DNA of 59,188 nt, from NCBI RefSeq assembly GCF_000759435.1, contig NZ_JRJG01000019.1:1-59188 (forward strand). Direction: 5' to 3'. The position numbers were made by a program, and so were the translations under genes. The DNA comes from Hoeflea sp. BAL378 (GTDB taxonomy: Bacteria; Pseudomonadota; Alphaproteobacteria; Rhizobiales; Rhizobiaceae). The notes beneath the pieces are model-generated. The model made no database searches. It saw only the letters and a program-made list of their open reading frames with translations, and was not told the origin of the DNA. Below, piece by piece: positions 9,274-17,877 of this stretch. The stretch's first letter is position 1, and every line of letters starts with the position of its first letter.

Positions 9274-10479
9274 TCAGCGCTCCACCAGTGCGACACTGGA
9301 GTTAAACCAGTTCATGAAGGCCGAGGTCAACAGGGACAGGGTCAGGTAGACCAGCATGGTGATCGAGATGACCTCGACCGCCTGTCCGGTCTGGTTGAGC
9401 ACCGTCCCGGTCACCGACACGAGGTCCGGATAGCCGATGGCCACCGCCAGCGAGGAGTTCTTGGTGAGGTTGAGGAACTGGCTGGTCAAGGGCGGGATGA
9501 TCACCCGCATGGCCTGCGGCACGATCACCAGCCGGCTCGTCAGGTTGGGCCTCAGGCCCAGCGCATAGGCGGCTTCGGTCTGGCCATGCGACACCGCGAG
9601 AATGCCGGCGCGCACGATCTCGGCGATGAAGGAGGCCGTGTAGAGCGACAGGCCGAGCAGCAGCGCCATGAATTCGGGCTGGATCACCCAGCCGTCGACC
9701 ATGTTGAATCCCTGCAGGGTGGCGTATTCCAGCGACACCGGCATGCCGGTCACAAAGAACACCAAGAGCGGCAATACGATCAGCAGGCCGAGCCCGGTGA
9801 GGAAGACCGGAAACTGCTGCCCTGTCGCCATCTGCCGCTTCCTGGCCCAGCGGCCAAGCACGAACCAGAAGATCAGCACGGCGATCAGCGTGAACAGGAT
9901 GAAGGAGGACCCCGCCTCGGGCACGATGCGCGGGAGATAGAGCCCGCGATTGTTGAGGCTGAAGGCGACATTGGCGCCGGGCTCGAGCCCCATCGCCCTG
10001 GGCGAAGGCAGGATCGACAGGACCGCCTTGTACCAGAACAGTAGCTGCAGCAGCAGCGGAATGTTGCGCAGCGTTTCCACATAGACGGTGGCGAATTTCT
10101 GCACCAGGTAGTTCTTCGACAGCCTGGCCAGGCCGACGATGAAGCCGATTACGGTGGCGAAGAAGATGCCGATGGCAGCCACGACCAGGGTGTTGCCGAG
10201 GCCGACGAAAAAGGCCCGAAGATAGGTGCTGTCATTGGTGTAGGGGATGAAGGACTGGCCGATGTCGAAGCCGGCGCGTTCACCGAAAAAGTCAAACCCG
10301 GAGGCGATGCCCGCCCGCGCCAGGTTGTTCACGGCATTGGAAACCCCGATATAGACCATGGCCATGACGGCGATGATCAGCAATGCCTGGAAAACAAGGC
10401 CGCGCGCCTTGGGATCATTCATAAAAGATACGCGGCCGGAATCATCAGCGCCCGCTGAGACGCCTTCTTGATGAGCCAT
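9274..10479 (-). CDS. aapQ: general L-amino acid ABC transporter, permease
   Basis: Inner-membrane permease of 401 residues. The first hydrophobic segment follows ARGLVFQ at about residues 28-45, and the HisMQ-type domain in the C-terminal half carries the EAA loop around QTEAAYALGLRPN and the cytoplasmic VIVPQAMRVIIPP segment. Together with AapM it forms the membrane channel. ATG at 10479 is preferred (GGGGA site seven bases upstream) over an in-frame TTG at 10491. A 141-bp gap with a strong hairpin separates it from aapJ. Confidence 0.95.
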   Translation of the reverse strand: MAHQEGVSAGADDSGRVSFMNDPKARGLVFQALLIIAVMAMVYIGVSNAVNNLARAGIASGFDFFGERAGFDIGQSFIPYTNDSTYLRAFFVGLGNTLVVAAIGIFFATVIGFIVGLARLSKNYLVQKFATVYVETLRNIPLLLQLLFWYKAVLSILPSPRAMGLEPGANVAFSLNNRGLYLPRIVPEAGSSFILFTLIAVLIFWFVLGRWARKRQMATGQQFPVFLTGLGLLIVLPLLVFFVTGMPVSLEYATLQGFNMVDGWVIQPEFMALLLGLSLYTASFIAEIVRAGILAVSHGQTEAAYALGLRPNLTSRLVIVPQAMRVIIPPLTSQFLNLTKNSSLAVAIGYPDLVSVTGTVLNQTGQAVEVISITMLVYLTLSLLTSAFMNWFNSSVALVER

Positions 10480-10582
10480 GTCTGTCCCCAACTCTATACG
10501 TCCGGTTCTTGTGGCCGGATCGTTAGTTAACCTGACGCAACTGCGCCCGGTTTCTGGCCTCTCCAGGGAAAGGCCGGAGAAA

Positions 10583-10604
10583 GCGGGCTTCCGAGGAAGC
10601 CCGC
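10583..10604 (-). promoter_or_regulatory. intercistronic stem-loop between aapJ and aapQ
   Basis: Perfect 10-bp inverted repeat, arms 10583-10592 and 10595-10604, in the 141-bp gap between aapJ and aapQ, with a smaller hairpin (GGCCT...AGGCC) next to it. The minus-strand RNA would form a GC-rich stem without a long U-run. Such stems after a binding-protein gene usually protect the upstream message or attenuate read-through, giving more binding protein than permease. The structure is seen; the role is inferred. Confidence 0.55.
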
Positions 10605-10620
10605 CAGTTTTTCGGCTCTG

Positions 10621-11643
10621 TTAGCGGATCGGCGGTGCGTACTGCAGGCCGCCCTTCGACCAGAGCGCGTTCACGCCACGGCCGATTGCCAGCGGAGTGG
10701 AAGCGCCGACATTGCGCTCGAACACTTCGCCGTAGTTGCCGACCTGCTTGATGACGTTGTAGGCCCAGTCGTTTCCGAGCCCGATCGGCTCGCCGAAGGC
10801 GCCTTCCTTGCCGAGCAGACGCATCACGTTGGGATCGGTCGAGTTCATCATCTCGTCGACATTGGCCGAGGTGATGCCCATTTCTTCCGCGTTCAGCATG
10901 GCGTAGTGGACCCACTTGACGACGGCGAACCACTGATCGTCACCCTGACGTACGGCAGGTCCAAGCGGCTCCTTGGAAATGACTTCCGGCAGAACCATGT
11001 GCTCGTCCGGCGCGGTCAGGCCGAGGCGGATCGAATACAGGCCCGACTGGTCGGTGGTGTAGACGTCGCAACGGTTGGCGTCGTAGGCGGCGTTCACTTC
11101 CTCGAGCTTTTCGAACACGACCGGATTGTAGGTCATGTCGTTGGCCTTGAAGTAGTCGGTGAGGTTGAGCTCGGTGGTGGTGCCGGTCTGCACGCAGACC
11201 GATGCGCCCGAAAGCTGCAGCGCGGAGTTCACGCCGAGCGACTTGCGCACCATGAAGCCCTGACCGTCGTAGTAGTTGACGCCGGCAAAGTTGAGGCCGA
11301 GCTGCGTGTCGCGGCTCATGGTCCAGGTGGTGTTGCGCGACAGGATGTCGATCTCACCCGACTGAAGCGCGGTGAAGCGTTCCTTGGCCGACAGCGGGCT
11401 GAATTTCACAGCCTTCGCGTCGCCGAACACTGCAGCGGCGATGCCGCGGCACAAATCCACATCCAGCCCTGACCAGTCGCCCGCATCGTTGGGAGCGGAA
11501 AAGCCGGCGAGGCCGGTGGAAACGCCGCACTGGACGAATCCCTTTGCCTTGACATCATCCAGCGTCGCGGCGGAAGCCGCGCTGGCTCCCATGCCTGCAA
11601 CGGCGGCGACGCCAACGACAGCCGACAGAATCTTATTTTTCAT
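10621..11643 (-). CDS. aapJ: general L-amino acid ABC transporter, periplasmic binding protein
   Basis: Solute-binding protein of 340 residues. The N terminus MKNKILSAVVGVAAVAGMGA is a Sec signal peptide with likely cleavage after ASA (about residue 25). The mature part has the type-3 SBP fold, with GFVQCGVSTGLAGFSAPN at its start (in part), the segment SGEIDILSRNTTWTMSRD, and C-terminal NDWAYNVIKQVGNYGEVFERN. A pair of cysteines (SVCVQTG and NRCDVYTT) may form a disulfide. ATG at 11643 is preferred to the upstream TTG at 11652. It heads the aapJQMP operon and is divergent from metC. Confidence 0.96.
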   Translation of the reverse strand: MKNKILSAVVGVAAVAGMGASAASAATLDDVKAKGFVQCGVSTGLAGFSAPNDAGDWSGLDVDLCRGIAAAVFGDAKAVKFSPLSAKERFTALQSGEIDILSRNTTWTMSRDTQLGLNFAGVNYYDGQGFMVRKSLGVNSALQLSGASVCVQTGTTTELNLTDYFKANDMTYNPVVFEKLEEVNAAYDANRCDVYTTDQSGLYSIRLGLTAPDEHMVLPEVISKEPLGPAVRQGDDQWFAVVKWVHYAMLNAEEMGITSANVDEMMNSTDPNVMRLLGKEGAFGEPIGLGNDWAYNVIKQVGNYGEVFERNVGASTPLAIGRGVNALWSKGGLQYAPPIR

Positions 11644-11739
11644 TTGATACAACCTTTTTTTCTGTTGCCCTGTTTGAGGTGCGACAAAAGCGGCAGGGGC
11701 GATGTGCTCGCTCCTCTGCCGATGCCTTTTGCACCACGA

Positions 11740-11769
11740 TATACCATGCCGAAATCAACCGAGGGTCAA
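11740..11769 (-). promoter_or_regulatory. candidate aapJ promoter
   Basis: On the minus strand a TTGACC hexamer (11764-11769) and a GGTATA hexamer (11740-11745) are 18 bases apart, about 97 bases upstream of the aapJ start. This is a good fit to a sigma-70 type promoter. The 338-bp divergent region 11644-11981 between aapJ and metC otherwise holds an inverted repeat at 11795-11822 and no ORF that I can support. Confidence 0.4.
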
Positions 11770-11794
11770 GCCTTCAATGTCCTAAAATCGACAA

Positions 11795-11822
11795 CTTGGC
11801 GAAAATGGAAGCATTCGCCAAG
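11795..11822. promoter_or_regulatory. 9-bp inverted repeat upstream of aapJ, candidate operator
   Basis: Perfect inverted repeat CTTGGCGAA / TTCGCCAAG with a 10-base spacer (arms 11795-11803 and 11814-11822). It lies about 25 bases upstream of the candidate aapJ -35 element and 160 bases upstream of metC. Position and dyad symmetry suggest a binding site for a dimeric regulator; which one cannot be told. Confidence 0.4.
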
Positions 11823-11981
11823 CAATTGCCGGCATGGCCAGGGTAGATCCGCCCTCCCCGCACCCGGCATCGCCCTGCCGCCGAGGTCGCGAAGCAGGCT
11901 GCGCCCGGCCTTTCTTGTGATTGCCGGCAACTCGCGTTAAGCCTGCGGTGACAGCAATCCCGCCAACAGACCGGACATCAG

Positions 11982-13169
11982 ATGAGCAAGACCGACAGAC
12001 CCTCTTCCCACGGAGTGAACACCCGCCTGGCCCATTCCGGCCATGACCCCAAGAGCTTCTTCGGCTTCGTCAACCCGCCCGTGGTCCATGCCTCGACCGT
12101 GCTCTTCCCCGATGCGGCGACGATGGTCTCGCGCGACCAGAAATACACCTACGGCACCCACGGCACGCCGACCACCGACGCGCTCAACACGGCGATCGAC
12201 GAACTGGAGGGATCCGAGGGCACGGTCGCGGTTCCCTCTGGCCTGGCGGCGGTGACGCTGCCCTTCATGGCGGCGCTGAGCGCCGGCGACCATCTGCTGG
12301 TGGTCGATTCCGTCTATTCGCCGACGCGCAATTTCTGCGCCGGCATGCTCGCACGCTTCGGCATCGAGACCACCTATTACGATCCCGCGATCGGCGCCGG
12401 CATCGACAGCCTGATGCGCCCCAACACCAAGCTGGTGCACACCGAGGCGCCGGGATCGAACACCTTCGAGATGCAGGACATCCCGGCCATCGCCGAGGTC
12501 GCCCACGCCCACGGCGCGCTGGTGTCGATCGACAACACCTGGGCGACGCCCCTGTATTTCAAGCCGCTCGATCACGGCGTCGACATTTCCATCCATGCCG
12601 CCACCAAATATCCCGCCGGCCATTCCGATATCCTGATCGGCACGGTGTCGGCCAACAAGACCGCCTGGCCCGCGATCAAGCGGACATTCTCGATGCTCGG
12701 CATCTGCGCCGGTCCCGACGACGCCTACATGACCCTGCGCGGCCTGCGCACCATGGGGATCAGGCTGGCGCGCCACCAGGAAAGCGCGCTCACGATCGCC
12801 CGGGCGCTCGAGACCATGCCCGGCGTTGCCCGCGTGCTGCATCCGGCGCTCGAGAGCTTCCCCGGTCACGCCCTGTGGAAGCGCGACTTCTGCGGCTCGA
12901 GCGGCATCTTCTCGATCGTTCTCGACGTGGCCGACCCGGCGCGGCAGCAGAGAAAGGCGCATGCCTTCCTCGACGCGCTCGAGATCTTCGGCCTGGGCTA
13001 TTCCTGGGGCGGCTACGAAAGCCTGGCGGTCCACGCCAATCTCAGCGACCGGACCATCGCCCTGCCGCCCAAGGAAGGGCCGGTGATCCGGCTGCAGATC
13101 GGGCTCGAGGATGTCGAGGACCTGATGGTCGACATCGAGCGCGGTCTCGCCGCCGCCCGCTCCGCCTGA
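11982..13169 (+). CDS. metC: cystathionine beta-lyase
   Basis: PLP enzyme of 395 residues of the Cys/Met metabolism family that cleaves cystathionine to homocysteine, pyruvate and ammonia for methionine synthesis. Visible features are YGTHGTPTTDAL near residue 58, the cofactor Asp in VSIDNTWATP, and the PLP lysine K209 in HAATKYPAGHSD. The C-terminal part includes FGLGYSWGGYESL, typical of bacterial MetC. It is upstream of and divergent from aapJ, an arrangement known in rhizobia. It ends 24 bases before the convergent histidine kinase gene. Confidence 0.93.
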   Translation: MSKTDRPSSHGVNTRLAHSGHDPKSFFGFVNPPVVHASTVLFPDAATMVSRDQKYTYGTHGTPTTDALNTAIDELEGSEGTVAVPSGLAAVTLPFMAALSAGDHLLVVDSVYSPTRNFCAGMLARFGIETTYYDPAIGAGIDSLMRPNTKLVHTEAPGSNTFEMQDIPAIAEVAHAHGALVSIDNTWATPLYFKPLDHGVDISIHAATKYPAGHSDILIGTVSANKTAWPAIKRTFSMLGICAGPDDAYMTLRGLRTMGIRLARHQESALTIARALETMPGVARVLHPALESFPGHALWKRDFCGSSGIFSIVLDVADPARQQRKAHAFLDALEIFGLGYSWGGYESLAVHANLSDRTIALPPKEGPVIRLQIGLEDVEDLMVDIERGLAAARSA

Positions 13170-13193
13170 GGCGGGAGCCGCCGGCGCGTCACA

Positions 13194-15425
13194 TCACGGG
13201 GCGACCCGCGGCAGCGTGATGACAAACCGCGCGCCGGACCGGTACGACGAATCCAGCACGATCGTGCCGCCATGGCTTTCCGCGATCCTCCGGCACAGGG
13301 CCAGCCCCAGCCCGGAGCCGGAATAGAGCCGCTCGTCGCGATGCAACCGCTTGAACACGCCGAAGATGCTGTCGGCATGCTGCGGAGCGATTCCGATGCC
13401 GTTGTCGGCGACGGTGATGCTGACGGCGGTGTCGCCGACCTCGACATCCACCCGCACCTCCACCGGCCTGTCGGCCATCCGGTATTTGATCGAATTGGCG
13501 AATAGGTTCTGCAGAAGCTGGATCATCAGGTTGAGATCGGCATGCAGTTCGGCGTCCGTCTCGGCGATCAGGCGCGCCCTTGCCTCGCTGGCATGGACGG
13601 CAAGATTGCTCCAGGCCTCGGCCACGGCTTCCGAAAACCGGAAAGTGCTGGGCCGGATCGATTGATAGGCGAGCTGGGAATATTCCAGCAGGCTCGAAAT
13701 CATCTGCTCCATGGCCTTGGCGCGATCGGAGATATGCGCGGAGAACACCCCGAGCTCGTCGGTCTTTCCGCTGCTGACGTCTTCGGCGATCAGGTCGGCG
13801 AACAGCCGCACCTGCCGGAGCGGCGCCTTGAGGTCATGCGAGATCATGCCGGCGAACTGTTCGAGCGCGTCATTGCGCGCCGCCAGCTCCCGTGTCTGAT
13901 GCGCGATCTGCTCCCGCGCCTGGTGGCTTTCGGTGATCTCCCGGCCGACGGATACGAGCTCGATCGGCTTGCCGTCCTCGTACACCATCAGATTGGTCCA
14001 CAGATACCAGCACTGCCTCCCGGCGGCATCCACCATCGGCCGCTCGAGCGTCTTCATCGGCGCCTCCGGGGTGAGGCTCGAGATCTTCGCCAGCACCTCC
14101 TGGCGGGCGTCGGGCGCCACGAACTCCATGAATTTCCGGCCCACCATCTCCTCGGGCCGGCGGCCGGAAAAACGGGCATAGTTCTCGTTGACATAGGTCA
14201 GCGTCGTGTCGGGCTTGGCGCGGCTGATGATGTCGGGAAGACTGCGAACCAGGGATTCGAATTCCGTCCGCTTGCGCTCGAGTTCCGCCTCGGTATCGAT
14301 GCGAAGCGTGATGTCCTCGCCGAAGGACAGGATCATCGGATCGGCCGTGCCGCCCATCAGCTCCATCCGGATCCTGCACACGTAGATCGATCCGTCCTTG
14401 CGCCTGTGCCGCGTGTCGATGTTGAGCGCCCTGATCTTCCCCGTCAGCAGCGGCTGCATCTTCTCGGTCAGTTCGGCGGGCGAATAGTCGGCATTGAGCT
14501 GCCGCACGTCCATGGCCCGCAGTTCCTCCAGGCTGTACTGGAGATTGTCGCAGGCCGCCTTGTTGGCATAAACGATCCTGCGTTCTTTGGGGTTGACGAG
14601 GTAGATCTCCTGCCCCACGCCCTCGAGAATGAAGCCCAGCCGTTCGGCCTCGGATCTCGCGCGAACCAGGGGGGTGACATCGGCGCGCAGGGCGACCCGG
14701 TAATTGTCGGCGGTCACCCGGTCCTCGATCTGCACCCACTGATCCGCGCCGACCCGCTGCACATAGGGCTCGATCGGATTGTTGTGGAGATCAAGGCGCT
14801 GACGGATCCAGTCCTCGCGCTGCTGGGGCGTCTCGCCGGCATCGGGATAGCGGCCGGATTCGACGGCTTCCCGGAGGATCGCCTCGAAGGTCCTGCCGAT
14901 CGCGATGCTGGGCTTGAAGGCCTCGTGCATGTTGCGGTAGGCGCTGTTGCAGATCAGCAGCCGGTCGGCCTGGTCATAGATCGCGAAGCCGTGCGAAATC
15001 GATTCGAGAGCCGACGGGAAGAGCTGGTCGATATCCGCCGGATCGGTCTCGCGGGCGGGCGTCTCGGAGACAGGGCGCACCATCGACACCAGTCCCGCGC
15101 CCGCGCCGTCCTGAGGCGAAACCGGGAGCTGCCTCAGCTCGGCAGCGAGAACCGACCCGTCCTTGCGTTGCAGCCTTACATTTCGGCAGATCCATCCTTC
15201 ATTCGCGTCCCAGGCCGACGCTGCCCGCTCCGGGTAGAAGCCCCCCTCGCCCGGCACTTCCAGCCGGGTCGGGTCCATGCCAAGAAGCTCCGCTTCGGCG
15301 TATCCGAGAACCTCGATCGCGGCCTGATTGACGGCGGTGATGCGGCCACGCCTGTCCGTTGCCAGAACCGGGTCCGGGAACGTCTCGTAGAGCGCCTTTA
15401 TCAGCTTGCCGGCCGAAGACTGCAT
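13194..15425 (-). CDS. multi-PAS sensor histidine kinase
   Basis: Soluble histidine kinase of 743 residues without membrane segments, so it senses a cytoplasmic or membrane-permeant signal. Four PAS-like domains can be traced at about 8-125, 135-260 (PAS_7 type, with SISHGFAIYDQADRLLICN), 258-385 and 388-505, the third and fourth with PAC-type tails (RRKDGSIYVCRIR). They are followed by a HisKA domain with phospho-acceptor His530 in MISHDLKAPLR and a HATPase domain with N box ANSIKY (about 641), G1 DNGIGI (about 674) and G2 GSGLGL (about 704). It is the last gene of a cluster with a receiver protein and a LuxR-type regulator. PAS ligand unknown. Confidence 0.9.
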   Translation of the reverse strand: MQSSAGKLIKALYETFPDPVLATDRRGRITAVNQAAIEVLGYAEAELLGMDPTRLEVPGEGGFYPERAASAWDANEGWICRNVRLQRKDGSVLAAELRQLPVSPQDGAGAGLVSMVRPVSETPARETDPADIDQLFPSALESISHGFAIYDQADRLLICNSAYRNMHEAFKPSIAIGRTFEAILREAVESGRYPDAGETPQQREDWIRQRLDLHNNPIEPYVQRVGADQWVQIEDRVTADNYRVALRADVTPLVRARSEAERLGFILEGVGQEIYLVNPKERRIVYANKAACDNLQYSLEELRAMDVRQLNADYSPAELTEKMQPLLTGKIRALNIDTRHRRKDGSIYVCRIRMELMGGTADPMILSFGEDITLRIDTEAELERKRTEFESLVRSLPDIISRAKPDTTLTYVNENYARFSGRRPEEMVGRKFMEFVAPDARQEVLAKISSLTPEAPMKTLERPMVDAAGRQCWYLWTNLMVYEDGKPIELVSVGREITESHQAREQIAHQTRELAARNDALEQFAGMISHDLKAPLRQVRLFADLIAEDVSSGKTDELGVFSAHISDRAKAMEQMISSLLEYSQLAYQSIRPSTFRFSEAVAEAWSNLAVHASEARARLIAETDAELHADLNLMIQLLQNLFANSIKYRMADRPVEVRVDVEVGDTAVSITVADNGIGIAPQHADSIFGVFKRLHRDERLYSGSGLGLALCRRIAESHGGTIVLDSSYRSGARFVITLPRVAP

Positions 15426-15462
15426 GTCAGGTCAAGACCCAGGTGGGCAACTCAGGGTCGCC

Positions 15463-15900
15463 TCATGAGAAATCTTCCGCGCAGTTGTCAGAGAGCTGGT
15501 TGCGCGTGTATTCCGCAATGATGAAGGAGATCGTGGTTCGATCGATCTCGCTTTTGCCGATCCGGAAGTCGACCCCGAATTCCGGGAACTCCTGGAAATA
15601 GCTGCCGCTGATGTCCGACGAGATGATCCCGATCGGCCCGATGAAGCCGGCTTCCCGCAATTGGGGCGCGGTCTCGCGGAAATCATTGTTCGGCACCAGC
15701 CGGTTGTCGAGAAACACGATGTCGATGCCGCCGGCCTTGACGCTTTCGACGGCCGAGGCGATGTCGGCCACGTAGTCGAGTTCAAGCGGCGGCCCGTCGA
15801 CCTTGTCCAGTGTCCGGCGCAGCAGCAGGTGCTCGGCCGGGTCGTCGTCAACCAGCAGGATTTTCATCGGTTGCTGAGGCTGATCAGAATTCATTGCCAT
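15463..15900 (-). CDS. single-domain response regulator
   Basis: Stand-alone receiver domain of 145 residues with no output domain. The acidic pocket is in LLVDDDPAEH (Asp18-20), the phosphorylatable Asp65 in VFLDNRL and the conserved Lys116 in FRIGKSE; the switch Ser/Thr is in GIISSD (Ser94/95). ATG at 15900 or at 15894 (better spaced from AGGGG) may be used. It sits 5 bases after the LuxR-type gene and 37 bases before the histidine kinase, which is its likely partner. With no effector domain it may pass phosphate on or act by protein contact (inference). Confidence 0.88.
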   Translation of the reverse strand: MAMNSDQPQQPMKILLVDDDPAEHLLLRRTLDKVDGPPLELDYVADIASAVESVKAGGIDIVFLDNRLVPNNDFRETAPQLREAGFIGPIGIISSDISGSYFQEFPEFGVDFRIGKSEIDRTTISFIIAEYTRNQLSDNCAEDFS

Positions 15901-15905
15901 TTCCC

Positions 15906-16595
15906 CTAAGCTATCAAGCCGCTGCGCAACGCCGAAGCCACCATCTGGGCCCGGTTGACGACATGCAGCTTTCGCAGAACCGCGGCGATGTAGGAATTTA
16001 CGGTGTGTTCGGACAGGCCGAGAATGATCGCGATTTCGGCCGATGTCTTGCCTTCCGATGTCCAGCGGACAATCTGGATCTCGCGGTCATTGAGCCCGGT
16101 GATCGAGTCCAGTGACAGTATAACCTCATAATAGCGCTGGAAAATCAGCGCCGCATCAAGCGCGATCAGGGCCAGCTCGCCGCGGTCGGGCTCGCCGGCG
16201 TCACCGAACATGACCAGGCAGTAGCGCCTCGCCGCAACGGTATGCAGCGGAACGGCGATGGCGGACCGGGCGTTGCCGGCCCCGACAAGGTCGGAAGGCT
16301 GGGCCAGCAGGTCCATGAAGAACGGCGCGGTCGCGAGCTTGGAGCGCAGCACCACAGGATCGGCGGCGCCCACCGACTTCCCGTTTGTCTTGCCGAGCGA
16401 CGAATCGGGCAGATTGTGCAATGCGTGCGGGCTGAGAAGATTTACGCCTTCGTCGTCGCCGGAAACCTCCGATAGAACGAAGTATAGAAAGTTCTGATTT
16501 ATGACCAGCGCCTTGAACAACCGGAAAAAGTCCATCCGATTGACGGCGCGATCCAGTTCCGGGCCAAGGTGATAAGCTGCATCCGGCATCAACAT
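15906..16595 (-). CDS. LuxR-family transcriptional regulator
   Basis: Transcription factor of 229 residues. The C-terminal LuxR helix-turn-helix (about 165-225) is clear: LNDREIQIVRWTSEGKT, AEIAIILGLSEHTVNSY and KLHVVNRAQMVA. The N-terminal 150 residues form a GAF/autoinducer-like sensory domain (SAIAVPLHTVAARRYCLVMFG), but canonical acyl-homoserine-lactone residues are not evident, so quorum sensing should not be assumed. It is the first gene of a three-gene cluster with the receiver and the histidine kinase and may be their regulator or output. Confidence 0.85.
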   Translation of the reverse strand: MLMPDAAYHLGPELDRAVNRMDFFRLFKALVINQNFLYFVLSEVSGDDEGVNLLSPHALHNLPDSSLGKTNGKSVGAADPVVLRSKLATAPFFMDLLAQPSDLVGAGNARSAIAVPLHTVAARRYCLVMFGDAGEPDRGELALIALDAALIFQRYYEVILSLDSITGLNDREIQIVRWTSEGKTSAEIAIILGLSEHTVNSYIAAVLRKLHVVNRAQMVASALRSGLIA

Positions 16596-17015
16596 AGCGC
16601 CTCTCTCGAATCAGAAACTCTCATAATCAAGCAACATCGCATATACTCCCTGTTCTGCAAAACGATGCCCCTCCCTCCGCGCCGCGCACGGACACGCGAC
16701 GGTCGACTCAACAGGAAATTTCAGGATGCTCCCACTGGGGTCGTGAAAGGGCGGTGATCTGCCTCCTGCCCGATCCCGCGCGCCGCCCGCCTGCACCCAT
16801 AGGCGGCAGGCCCCTACCAAGCCGCCACCACTTCAGGCTGAAGGAAGCAACACGGTTTTACAAGGAAAAGCAACAGCAAAGCAGCGCGACATGTCCCGTA
16901 TCGGCACAATAATCCGCTTTTGCAGGCAGGTATCGAAAGGGTTGAGCAGCAACATGTCGACCGGTCTTCCCGAAAGCGGAAGAGAACCGGTCCCCGGCAT
17001 GGGCTTTTGGGAAAA
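16596..17015. other. 420-bp intergenic region without a supported gene
   Basis: The region between the LuxR-type gene and tRNA-Arg contains only short frames with atypical composition and no family resemblance. It should hold the promoter of the signalling cluster. Near its end, at 16960-16991, is an interrupted inverted repeat (ACCGGT...TTCC / GGAA...ACCGGT) that resembles the short ACCGGTT-centred intergenic elements often found in rhizobia; this resemblance is weak. Nothing else is seen. Confidence 0.5.
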
Positions 17016-17092
17016 TGGCGACCCCTGCAGGATTCGAACCTGCGACCGTCGGCTTAGAAGGCCGGTGCTCTATCCAGCTGAGCTAAGGGGCC
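17016..17092 (-). tRNA. tRNA-Arg (anticodon TCT)
   Basis: A 77-nt cloverleaf on the minus strand including an encoded 3' CCA. The acceptor GGCCCCT pairs with AGGGGTC (one G-U), the D arm is GCTCAGCTGGATAGAGC, the anticodon loop CTTCTAA gives anticodon TCT, and the T arm contains GGTTCGAATCC. The outermost anticodon-stem pair is a C-A mismatch (positions 27/43), which is tolerated. It lies 46 bases downstream of the NDUFS4-like gene on the same strand and may be co-transcribed with it. Confidence 0.95.
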
Positions 17093-17138
17093 GATCGCGT
17101 GCCGCACGGGCGGGCCCGGTCAGCCTTGTCGGATACTG

Positions 17139-17444
17139 TCAATGGGTCCAAGGCTGGCGGCGGTCATAGCGGAAATTGTCGGCATAGGCGACGCGCCGGC
17201 GCTTGCTTTCCTTGGGCTCGATGACGCGGAACGCCAGCCCGTTGCGCACGGCATAGGCCACGGCCGCGTCGCGGGTCTCGAACCTGAGATGGATCTGGCT
17301 GTTCATGTCGGCCGACGACGTGTAGCCCATCATCGGATCGATGGCGCGGGGCTTTTCCGGCTCGAACTCAAGCACCCAGTCCTGGCACTTGGCCTTTCCG
17401 GACTGCATGGCTGTCTTTGCGGGACGGTAGATTCTCGCGGTCAT
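17139..17444 (-). CDS. ETC complex I subunit (NDUFS4-like)
   Basis: Protein of 101 residues of the ETC_C1_NDUFA4/NDUFS4 family, an accessory subunit of NADH:ubiquinone oxidoreductase in alphaproteobacteria and mitochondria. The start MTARIYRPAKTAMQSGKAK, the core PMMGYTSSADMNSQ and the C terminus DNFRYDRRQPWTH are all diagnostic. ATG at 17444 matches the usual family start; the frame continues upstream with no family similarity. It binds the peripheral arm of complex I at the inner membrane. It is followed by tRNA-Arg on the same strand. Confidence 0.92.
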   Translation of the reverse strand: MTARIYRPAKTAMQSGKAKCQDWVLEFEPEKPRAIDPMMGYTSSADMNSQIHLRFETRDAAVAYAVRNGLAFRVIEPKESKRRRVAYADNFRYDRRQPWTH

Positions 17445-17877
17445 GTCCCAAGTCCCCTTCATGGCGGCGCCCGCCCGAAAAGGCGGATCACGGCGCCTTG
17501 CTGTCTCGTGTCCGCATCCGCGGACACTCCCATCACGACCGGCGCGGACGCATGTCCTGCTCCGGCCACCATGGCTCCAAACCACCTGCGCCGCGTTCAA
17601 ATCCCGCTGATTTCCGCGTGGATTGTTCTGCGACGCCCCCCGCTCAATGCCCGGATGCACAGCCAAAGTCAAGCCGGTTTGTCGCGCCGGACCGCGGCCT
17701 TGACGACCCCTCCGGGATGGGCAACCGACGGGTTTTGCGCCCTTTCGCGAAGGGCCTCGTCCGATCCCGCCGGGGTTGTGACCGGCGCCGCCGAAGTGCT
17801 AGGTGGCGGACAGATCAACACACCGGCACCGCGCGGGGCCAGCCGCGCACGATGCCGTTCGGGCGACGGGGCGATGC
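17445..17877. other. 433-bp intergenic region without a supported gene
   Basis: This is the divergent region between the NDUFS4-like gene and the M20 amidohydrolase gene. Several short open frames cross it, but none has family resemblance, a good ribosome site or consistent codon use. Short hairpins are present (for example CCCTTTCGCGAAGGG near 17740). It presumably contains both promoters; I could not pick convincing -35/-10 pairs. Confidence 0.45.

Noticed and set aside
13542-15521. Open frame of 659 codons on the plus strand
   Set aside because: Antisense of the multi-PAS histidine kinase, whose domains are unmistakable.
15906-16595. Quorum-sensing receptor reading of the LuxR-type protein
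   Set aside because: No luxI-type synthase is present in the window, and the typical autoinducer-binding residues are not evident; kept as a general LuxR-family regulator.
16611-16820. Short frame of 69 codons on the minus strand before the LuxR-type gene
   Set aside because: No ribosome site, no family resemblance and unusual residue composition; treated as intergenic.
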